Below are positions 17,415 through 23,781 of a stretch of DNA of 44,553 nt, in pieces. Location of the stretch: positions 1-44,553 of the forward strand of contig VHDH01000019.1 in NCBI GenBank assembly GCA_016871445.1, given 5' to 3'. A model generated the notes under the pieces. The model was not told the origin of the DNA. It did not search any database and saw only the letters and a list, made by a program, of their open reading frames with translations. The stretch is from Verrucomicrobiota bacterium (GTDB taxonomy: Bacteria > Verrucomicrobiota > Verrucomicrobiia > Limisphaerales > SXTU01). Positions within the stretch are counted from its first letter, which is position 1; each line of letters starts with the position of its first letter. Made by a program: the position numbers and the translations under genes.

Positions 17415-18683
17415 CTAGGCGAGGTAGGGAATGGTCAGCGGCCCCTGTGGTAACACGGCGACGCGCGCCGCAGAGCCAAGCGCAGTGAGCCGAGTGGCCA
17501 CTTCTAAGCCGATATCGCGGCAGGGTTTCAGGTGGGCGGCAGAGAGCACCTCGTCTGGGAGCTTGCTGTAGACCAACACCTCAGCCTTGCGCTGGATGAG
17601 GGCCTGAATCTGCGCTTGCCATTGCTCGGGCCGAACAAAGCCGGGGGTGGCGAGCAGCAAAAGAATTTCTTCCGAGCTGCGCGCGCTACGGAGGAGCTTG
17701 TCCAACGGGCTGTTCGCCGGCACACCTTCGCTGCATTCGCAGGCGAGAAGAATCAGGCCGCCGGGCCGCACAATGCGTGCGGCTGCGCTCATGCCCTTCA
17801 CACCTTGGTAGAGATTCATGTCCAGCGGGTAGCCGCTGTTCGTGGTCACAACGATATCGAACGGGTCTTTGACCCGCTGCATTGCGGACTTGCGGACGTA
17901 TTCGTAGCCGGTCTTGTGCGCCGCCTGCATGTCACCAGCGAAGACGTTGGTGATCTGCTTGGTGTCATTGAGTGTGACGTTGAGCAGGAAACTCGGACCG
18001 ACGCGCAGTGCGATGTCGCGTAATTCCTCCCAGAGCGGGTTGCCGTCCGTGATCCCGAAGGCAGCGCGCGAATCGCCGATGTGGTGTGCCCCGTGGTTGC
18101 TCATCACTGTGGCCAGACCCGCGACGCCGGGCGCGATGCCCTTTGGCCCACCGCTGAAGCCTGCGAAGAAGTGAGGCTCAATGAAACCAGTGATGATCCG
18201 CACGTCGGCGTGCGCGCAATGGCGGTTAATGAGCGCGGGGGCTCCCGTGCGCGTCGTGCCAAACTGGACCATGTCTGCTTCCTGTTCGCACTCGTGGTTG
18301 ATGACGCGGTAGTTCGCCACTACCTCGGGCGTGAGCATCTTCTCCAGCTCGGCTTTTGTGTTAGGACGATGCGTGCCAGTCTGGTTGAGTAGCGTGATTT
18401 GGTCGCGGGCAACGCCGTGCCGAGCGAGGTATTCCAACACCCAGGGGATGATGCGGTGGTTTGGCGTAGCGCGGGTGATGTCTGTAAAGTTGATGCACAC
18501 CTTTGCGCCCGGCGTGAGCCATTCACGAAGCGGTCTCGCGCCGATGGGGTGATCCAGCGCGGCAAGCAGGCTGGACTTCTCGTCGGCCAAACCGGGGTTA
18601 TTCGCTGGCTCGATGACCGTGGTGCGAGCCGCGGGAAATTCGACTGGCAAGTGGCCTTGGCCGTAGGCGAGGTTGACTTTCAT
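17415..18683 (-). CDS. larA: LarA-type nickel-dependent lactate racemase family protein
   Basis: This 422-residue protein belongs to the LarA/DUF2088 family. Key residues are recognisable: His105 in TGTHR, His171 and Lys181 in EPHFFAGFSGGPKGIAPGVAG, and the histidines of SNHGAHHIGD (197-201). In LarA the lysine is covalently linked to the pincer nickel cofactor and the histidines act in hydride transfer. The family racemises lactate and related 2-hydroxy acids, so the exact substrate is not certain. The cofactor genes larB, larC and larE are not in the window. The start is ATG; the protein is cytoplasmic with no signal. Confidence 0.8.
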   Translation of the reverse strand: MKVNLAYGQGHLPVEFPAARTTVIEPANNPGLADEKSSLLAALDHPIGARPLREWLTPGAKVCINFTDITRATPNHRIIPWVLEYLARHGVARDQITLLNQTGTHRPNTKAELEKMLTPEVVANYRVINHECEQEADMVQFGTTRTGAPALINRHCAHADVRIITGFIEPHFFAGFSGGPKGIAPGVAGLATVMSNHGAHHIGDSRAAFGITDGNPLWEELRDIALRVGPSFLLNVTLNDTKQITNVFAGDMQAAHKTGYEYVRKSAMQRVKDPFDIVVTTNSGYPLDMNLYQGVKGMSAAARIVRPGGLILLACECSEGVPANSPLDKLLRSARSSEEILLLLATPGFVRPEQWQAQIQALIQRKAEVLVYSKLPDEVLSAAHLKPCRDIGLEVATRLTALGSAARVAVLPQGPLTIPYLA

Positions 18684-18752
18684 CTTATCAGGTAGGGGAA
18701 GGTAAGCGCCGATGGGCGGTGACGCAAAGTGTTTCCCCGCGCTGCTTGGCGC

Positions 18753-20177
18753 TCATCCTAACCGCGCGCGCACGGCCATGAAGTAAATCACCAGCAGCAG
18801 CGCGAGCAGGTGCAGGATCCAATGCACACTGCGGCCTCGGCCGGTAAGTAGCTTGATGACGGAGTAGCTGATAAAGCCCAGCGCGAGACCGTCCGCAATG
18901 GAGTAGGCTAGCGGAATGCCTAGCAGCGTGAGGAACGCGGGGACCGATTCGGTGGGGTCATTCCAGTCTATCTTGTTGACGTTGCGCAACATCATCGCAC
19001 CGACGAGCACCAATGCGGGCGCGGTCAAGGGCGCGTAGCCGCCCACCATCGCAATGACAGGGCTGAAGAATAACGCGAGGAGAAAAAGCGCCGCTGTCGT
19101 GAGGCTGGTCAGGCCGGTGCGGCCGCCGGCTTCAACGCCGGTCGCGCTCTCGATGTAGCTTGTCACCGTGCTCGTGCCGAGGCACGCACCCGCAGTTGTG
19201 CCCAGCGCGTCAGCCACGAAGGCTTCCTTTGCGCGCGGGAGCTGGTTGTCCTTAATGAAGCCGGCCTGCTCGCCGACGCCCACGAGTGTACCCACGGTGT
19301 CAAAGAGCACCATGAACAAGAACACGATGACGAATGGCAACATCGCCAGTGAGCATGCACCGCGTAGGTCCATTTGCAGGAACGTCGGCGCGAGCGAGGG
19401 CGGGGCGGCGACGATGCGGTCCGCGAGGGCGAAGTGTTTTACCAAAGCGGACTCGGCTATGTCCTTTGATGCTGCGAGGCTCTCCGGCAGGTGCGGCAGG
19501 GCCAGCTTGAAGACGACGGCCAGCAGCGTTGCGCCGGCGATGCCCAGAAGAATCGCCCCGCGCACCTTCCGCGCGTGCAGGCTCACGGCAAAGAAAAGTC
19601 CAGCGAAGAAAATGAGCAGGTCCGGCGAGCCAAAGTGATGGTTAAGCGTCACGCCGGTCGCGGGGCTTTTGACGATGAGGCCGGCGTTTTGCAGGCCGAT
19701 GAACGCGATGAAGAGCCCGATGCCCACGGCGATGCCGTTCTTGAGGCTCGGACTGAGCGCGTTGAGCACCGTCTCACGCACGCGGAAGAGCGACAGCGTG
19801 AGAAACAGAACTCCGGAAATGAACACGACACCGAGCGCGACCTGCCACCCGTTCGCGAAACCCGCCGCTGTCGCCGCCGGAATCGCGCCAAAGACGAAGA
19901 AGAAGTTTTCGCCCATGCCCGGCGCCTGCGCGATGGGATAACGAGCGTAAAGGGCCATGATGGCGCTGGCCAGCGCGGCGGCGAGGCAGGTGGCCGTGGT
20001 CACCGCGCCGAAGTCCATGCCGGTCGGCATCCCAAACATCGCGCCTGACAGCACCGCCGGCTGCACGAAGATGATATAGGCCATCGTGAGGAACGTCGTC
20101 AGACCGGCGACGAGTTCGGTGCGGACGGAAGAGCCGTGCTCGGCGAGGCGGAAGTGCCGTTCAAGGAAGTCGTGCAT
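18753..20177 (-). CDS. NCS2/AzgA-family purine (guanine/hypoxanthine) permease
   Basis: This 474-residue transporter has about 12-14 membrane segments. The N-terminus MHDFLERHFRLAEHGSSVRTELVAGLTTFLTMAYIIFVQP is typical of AzgA-type nucleobase permeases. The loop APGMGENFFFVF has Glu where many AzgA proteins have Leu. Further marks are ATSxIESATGVEAGGRTGLTSL (the family SVTSYIESATGV block) and TESVPAFLTLLGIPLAYSIADGLALGF. I chose the internal ATG at 20177; the open frame upstream adds an implausible Ala/Arg-rich stretch. It should import guanine, hypoxanthine or adenine by proton symport. hpt, a salvage enzyme, lies 3 kb away. Confidence 0.86.
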   Translation of the reverse strand: MHDFLERHFRLAEHGSSVRTELVAGLTTFLTMAYIIFVQPAVLSGAMFGMPTGMDFGAVTTATCLAAALASAIMALYARYPIAQAPGMGENFFFVFGAIPAATAAGFANGWQVALGVVFISGVLFLTLSLFRVRETVLNALSPSLKNGIAVGIGLFIAFIGLQNAGLIVKSPATGVTLNHHFGSPDLLIFFAGLFFAVSLHARKVRGAILLGIAGATLLAVVFKLALPHLPESLAASKDIAESALVKHFALADRIVAAPPSLAPTFLQMDLRGACSLAMLPFVIVFLFMVLFDTVGTLVGVGEQAGFIKDNQLPRAKEAFVADALGTTAGACLGTSTVTSYIESATGVEAGGRTGLTSLTTAALFLLALFFSPVIAMVGGYAPLTAPALVLVGAMMLRNVNKIDWNDPTESVPAFLTLLGIPLAYSIADGLALGFISYSVIKLLTGRGRSVHWILHLLALLLVIYFMAVRARLG

Positions 20178-20302
20178 CGCGACACAGCGAGTCTTGGCTT
20201 CGCGCGGAGGACCGGCAAGGCCAATGTCCGCGCGGGCGGCGGCGGCTCGCGCCACGGTTGACGCGCGCCAGCCCGCGTCGGCAGAGTCGACGCACTCAAA
20301 CC

Positions 20303-20770
20303 ATGCAAGCACCAGTCAACTCCGGCATCCGCTACGCGCACACCAACCTCATCGCCAACGATTGGAAGCGGTTAGCCGACTTTTATACTCAGGTTTTCGC
20401 CTGCGAACCGGTCAGCGCCGAGCGGGATCACCACGGGCCACATATTGACGCACTGACGGCGATGCCCGGCGAGCGGATTCGCGGCCGGCACCTGCGGCTG
20501 CCGGGCCACGGGGAGAACGGGCCAACAATCGAGATTTTCACCTACGCCCGCAACGAGCCGCCGCCGCCGACCGCGCTCAATCGCCCTGGCTTCGCGCACC
20601 TCGCCTTCGAGGTGCCCGACGTGCAGGCGAAGCGCGCGGAAATTCTTGGCTGGGGCGGCAAAGATGTGGGCCAGCTTGTGACGATTGATATCAAGGGAGC
20701 AGGCCGGCTCACGCTCATCTATATGACCGACCCAGAGGGCAACATTATCGAGTTGCAGAAGTGGCACTGA
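20303..20770 (+). CDS. Glyoxalase/bleomycin-resistance (VOC) fold protein
   Basis: This 155-residue protein has the vicinal-oxygen-chelate fold. Two beta-alpha-beta-beta-beta modules are visible, starting at GIRYAHTNLIANDWKRLADFYTQVFAC (His13 candidate metal ligand) and at FAHLAFEVPDVQAKRAEIL (second His). The family ending LIYMTDPEGNIIELQKW contributes the C-terminal glutamate ligand. The reaction cannot be inferred; members include lactoylglutathione lyase, methylmalonyl-CoA epimerase and dioxygenases. ATG 20303 was preferred to an upstream alternative. It is divergent from the purine permease. Confidence 0.75.
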   Translation: MQAPVNSGIRYAHTNLIANDWKRLADFYTQVFACEPVSAERDHHGPHIDALTAMPGERIRGRHLRLPGHGENGPTIEIFTYARNEPPPPTALNRPGFAHLAFEVPDVQAKRAEILGWGGKDVGQLVTIDIKGAGRLTLIYMTDPEGNIIELQKWH

Positions 20771-20777
20771 CGCCGTA

Positions 20778-20850
20778 GGGGCACCTCCTGTCCCCCGGCG
20801 TGGGTGCTGGCGGATCATTCAGCCTTGGATCAGGGGACAGGAGCGTCCCC
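20778..20850. repeat. Imperfect inverted repeat between convergent genes
   Basis: The arms are GGGGCACCTCCTGTCCCC at 20778-20795 and GGGGACAGGAGCGTCCCC at 20833-20850. They pair at 16 of 18 positions around a 37-base centre. The repeat sits in the short gap between two convergent genes and has no T-run, so it is more like an interspersed palindromic (REP-like) element than an ordinary intrinsic terminator. The outer sequence GGGGAxGCTCCTG also occurs at the edge of the element at 40525. Confidence 0.5.
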
Positions 20851-20861
20851 CGCACTCGCGC

Positions 20862-22187
20862 TCACTGCATCGGTAGCATCAATTCGACACGCTCGGAGCC
20901 GCGCAGGACAGTGGCCTTGAGCTTCTGGCCCGGCTTGGTGGATTGGAGGAGTTGGCCAATGAGTTCGCCTTCGGAGAGCCGCACGGATTTGCCATCGAGT
21001 TCCACCAGTACGTCTTCCTTGCGGAAGCCAGCGTTCTTGGCGGTGGCGTGCTTACCGAATTGGCCCAAGCCCTTCACGAACAGGCCGAGCTTATCTTTCG
21101 CCAGCCCGCGCGTGAGGCGTTCCTCGTCGGACAGATCGGTCAAAATCATTCCCCCGAAGACCATCGCCCGCATCGGCCAAGTGCCGACCCGGCGGGAAAT
21201 GTCGGCTTTTGTTCGCCAACCGGCAGGCAACTGGAGCGTCAGCGCCACCTGTGACTTGCCACGTTTGACGGCGGCGGGCAGCGGGCCGTTGTCAGGTGCG
21301 CGGTGTAATGCCCACGCGAAGTCGGCGATGGAGATGAGTAACTGGCCGCCGAGCGTGTTGAACTCATCGCCCGCCTGTACGCCCGCCTTGGCCGCAATAC
21401 TGCCGGGCTTAACGGACTCCACACGCGCCACATGGTCCGGCGCTAATATCACGCCAACGGTCTCAGGCACCGGCATCGGGTAGATTAGGTCGCTGGGCAG
21501 TGGTCGGCCGGCGTCGCGGTGGTAAGCACGGTAGGCGTCGCCGATCTGGTGGCAGTGGACGCAACTGCCGACCACCTTGCCCTCCCAGTCAAGGTCACGC
21601 TTGTATTTGCCTGCGAGGCCGGGGATTTCAATGGGCGTGGCGAACGGCACCCGGCCGCCCTGTTTGGGCAGCAGCGTAGCCTTGTTTACGGGGTACGCGG
21701 TGTGGACGGCGAGCGCGGCCTCAAGCGAGCGTTGGTAACCGACGGTGGTTTTTTCCTGCGGATTCTTTTGGTGCGTCCACGAGCCGTAGCGTCCGTAGAG
21801 CGTGCCATCGGCATTAAAGAAAAGCGTGGAGAACGAGAGGTCGTAGTCGAACTGAAACTTCGCCAACTCGATAGCGTTGGCGTTGATGAGGCGCACGCAC
21901 ACGAACTGGTCAAGCAGCGGCATCAACGCCGGTGAGGTGAGCACGCTGGCGTCAAGTCCCATGCAGGAGAAGCAAGGCACGCAGCGTAAGACGATGAGCA
22001 AAGGCTTGCCGGTACGTTTCGCCTCGACGAATCCTTTTTGCCAGTCGTTATAAATCCACCGTCCGTCATTTTGCATCTCGGCTTTGTCCTTACGAACTGC
22101 TCCCTCGCGGTCCTTGACGGCGTCGGCGAGGGCGTTGGCAGGCGAAGCGATTAACAGCAGAGGCGCAAGTAAAAGGAAGGATTTCAC
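20862..22187 (-). CDS. Secreted thioredoxin-like / monoheme / tandem PDZ fusion protein
   Basis: This 441-residue protein has a signal peptide (about 1-21), so it should act in the periplasm. Residues about 45-165 look like a thioredoxin-like fold with CVPCFSC (Cys69, 72, 75). A CVHCH heme motif at 209-213 follows, then two PDZ domains: about 245-330 (ARVESVKPGSIAAKAGVQAGDEF) and about 345-435 (HATAKNAGFRKEDVLVELDGKSV). I do not see protease catalytic motifs. The combination suggests a redox- or heme-dependent scaffold. The start codon is GTG, inside a 9-base inverted repeat. It is transcribed alone on the minus strand. Confidence 0.78.
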   Translation of the reverse strand: MKSFLLLAPLLLIASPANALADAVKDREGAVRKDKAEMQNDGRWIYNDWQKGFVEAKRTGKPLLIVLRCVPCFSCMGLDASVLTSPALMPLLDQFVCVRLINANAIELAKFQFDYDLSFSTLFFNADGTLYGRYGSWTHQKNPQEKTTVGYQRSLEAALAVHTAYPVNKATLLPKQGGRVPFATPIEIPGLAGKYKRDLDWEGKVVGSCVHCHQIGDAYRAYHRDAGRPLPSDLIYPMPVPETVGVILAPDHVARVESVKPGSIAAKAGVQAGDEFNTLGGQLLISIADFAWALHRAPDNGPLPAAVKRGKSQVALTLQLPAGWRTKADISRRVGTWPMRAMVFGGMILTDLSDEERLTRGLAKDKLGLFVKGLGQFGKHATAKNAGFRKEDVLVELDGKSVRLSEGELIGQLLQSTKPGQKLKATVLRGSERVELMLPMQ

Positions 22188-22223
22188 GGGTGGAGTTTAT
22201 TTCTAGACGTATCAACCCGTGAA
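22183..22223. promoter_or_regulatory. Inverted repeat enclosing the GTG start of the Trx/PDZ gene
   Basis: TTCACGGGT at 22183-22191 and ACCCGTGAA at 22215-22223 are perfect 9-base arms separated by 23 bases. On the minus strand the gene-proximal arm contains the GTG start codon (22185-22187). It could therefore be a hairpin in the mRNA that hides the start codon, or a dimeric operator covering the promoter. No regulator gene is adjacent. Confidence 0.35.
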
Positions 22224-22383
22224 AAATTTCGGTAAAACCTGATTAGAATGCGGCTAGGTCGCAGCTGGATGAGCTTCTTTCTCCGGTGAATTGAAGCCAG
22301 AGCAAGTTTCTCAACCCGCGGGCACATAAAGGTGGCAGAAAGTCATTTCCCGCAGCCTGATTAAGAAATTGGGTGCAGCGGAG

Positions 22384-22773
22384 CTACGCGAGTGGTCGTT
22401 TCCAGATCGGCACCATGCGCTTCATCTCGTCGATAAGCCATTGGCAGGCGGCGAAAGCTTCACTCCGGTGCGGCGCGATGACCTCGACCCACAGCGACGA
22501 TTCGTTGACCTTCACCACGCCGAGGCGGTGGACAAGCCGGATGGACTCCACTGGCCAGCGGCGCTCGATCTCATCGAACAACTTGTGAAATTGATGCTCG
22601 GCCATGGGGCGGAAGCACTCATATTCGATGGCGGAAATGGGCTGAGCATCCTCGCTGCCACGCACCACGCCACTGAAATACACCGCCGCGCCCATACTGC
22701 TACCCATGCGTCGCACGGCGACGCAGGCAGGCTCGTCAATTGGGTCGGGGGAGAGGATGAGAGAGCGGTGCAA
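22384..22773 (-). CDS. moaE: Molybdopterin synthase catalytic subunit MoaE
   Basis: This 129-residue MoaE homologue is the large subunit of molybdopterin synthase, which converts cyclic pyranopterin monophosphate to molybdopterin. Visible family blocks are GAAVYFSGVVRGSE near 28-41, ALEYEC-like AIEYECFRPMAEHQF, VVKVNESSLWVEVIAPHRSEAFAAC, and MKRMVPIWKRP at 117-127, which contains the catalytic lysines (Lys118 and Lys125 by comparison with E. coli). It ends right after that motif and is shorter than the E. coli protein. The apparent start is TTG. It follows moaD by 50 bases. Confidence 0.88.
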   Translation of the reverse strand: MHRSLILSPDPIDEPACVAVRRMGSSMGAAVYFSGVVRGSEDAQPISAIEYECFRPMAEHQFHKLFDEIERRWPVESIRLVHRLGVVKVNESSLWVEVIAPHRSEAFAACQWLIDEMKRMVPIWKRPLA

Positions 22774-22823
22774 GGAGTAGTGATTTACGGGTTGGTAATT
22801 ACAGCATGGTATTCAGTGTTTAG

Positions 22824-23105
22824 TCATCCACCCTGCACCGGCGGGAACAAACTGACTTCGTCCCCATCCTGCAGGAGGTAGGCTCGGCCTTGATACTCGA
22901 CGCCAACGGCAACAAGCGTGGACTTGTCCAAGGCAGCGAGCTTTGGGAACCGGGTGTGCAGCCGGCCGATCAAGTCGCCGAGAGTCGCGCCCTTTGGCAG
23001 CTCTTCGTTGGTCTGCGTACAGCCGGTCAGCTCTTTGAAGTATGACCAGAATTGGACACGAACAGTCACGGTGGGCACCAGATGTGTTATGCGTGAAACA
23101 TCCAA
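22824..23105 (-). CDS. moaD: Molybdopterin synthase sulfur-carrier subunit MoaD
   Basis: This small ubiquitin-like sulfur carrier has 81-93 residues and ends in the required Gly-Gly (FPPVQGG), where the thiocarboxylate forms. The core VTVRVQFWSYFKELTGC and LGDLIGRLHTRFP match MoaD. Given coordinates use a TTG at 23105; GTG codons at 23078 or 23069 would give the more usual length of about 81 residues, and I cannot decide between them. It lies 36 bases after hpt and 50 bases before moaE, so moaD and moaE are almost certainly cotranscribed. Confidence 0.85.
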   Translation of the reverse strand: MDVSRITHLVPTVTVRVQFWSYFKELTGCTQTNEELPKGATLGDLIGRLHTRFPKLAALDKSTLVAVGVEYQGRAYLLQDGDEVSLFPPVQGG

Positions 23106-23141
23106 GCCGCCTGTTGTAAGTCAGACATAACTTGTTGCGTT

Positions 23142-23726
23142 TTATGCCTGATACATCTCAGGTTTCAGTACACCCACAAAAGGCAGGTTGCGATACCGTT
23201 CTGCGTAGTCGAGGCCGTAGCCGACGACGAAGAGATCGGGAATCACGAAGCCAAAGTAATCAGCCTCGACTCGCTCGACGCGGCGGGCGGGCTTGTTGAG
23301 TAGCACGCAGGTCCTGATTTGTCGGGGCTGGAGCTGCTGGAGCTTTGTGATGACAGCCTTGAGGGTCTTGCCGGTGTCAAGTATGTCGTCCACCAGCAGC
23401 ACGTCGCGGTCGCGCACTTCGAGGCGCAGTTCCTTGGTGAAGACCAGCTCGCGGGAAACAGTGCCGATTCCATAACTGGAGACGCCCATGAAGTCGAGAC
23501 GTAGCGGCAGGTTTAGGCTGCGGATGAGATCGGCAAGGAACATCACCGTCCCGTTGAGCAGCGAGACAACCACGAGGTCGCGTCCACGGAAGTCACGCTC
23601 GATTTGCCGGGCTAACTCGCGCACGCGGCGATGGATCTGCGTGCGGCTGATGAGGACGCACTCCAGCTCCTTGCGCAGCCGGGGCGGCGCGCGTCGGACG
23701 AGCGAGAGGGGCGAGGGCTTTTTCAC
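23142..23726 (-). CDS. hpt: Hypoxanthine phosphoribosyltransferase
   Basis: This 194-residue type I phosphoribosyltransferase salvages hypoxanthine or guanine with PRPP. The PRPP-binding loop VLLVDDILDTGKTL is at about residues 109-122. Other family blocks are VVVSLLNGTVMFLADLIR, MGVSSYG, and FVVGYGLDYAERYRNLPFVGVLKPE at the end. The apparent start is GTG at 23726, and the N-terminal 20 basic residues exceed the family norm, so the true start may be further in. It sits between the YfhO-like gene (55-base gap) and moaD (36-base gap) on the same strand, consistent with a shared transcript. Confidence 0.9.
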   Translation of the reverse strand: MKKPSPLSLVRRAPPRLRKELECVLISRTQIHRRVRELARQIERDFRGRDLVVVSLLNGTVMFLADLIRSLNLPLRLDFMGVSSYGIGTVSRELVFTKELRLEVRDRDVLLVDDILDTGKTLKAVITKLQQLQPRQIRTCVLLNKPARRVERVEADYFGFVIPDLFVVGYGLDYAERYRNLPFVGVLKPEMYQA

Positions 23727-23781
23727 GTCGCGGTCGAGTGAAGCAGAAGCCGGCGCGGATGGAAAAGAGAGAATCGCGCCG

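Noticed and set aside
20178-20302. Possible purine riboswitch upstream of the purine permease
   Set aside because: The 125-base divergent spacer is GC-rich and shows none of the conserved loop sequences of a purine aptamer.
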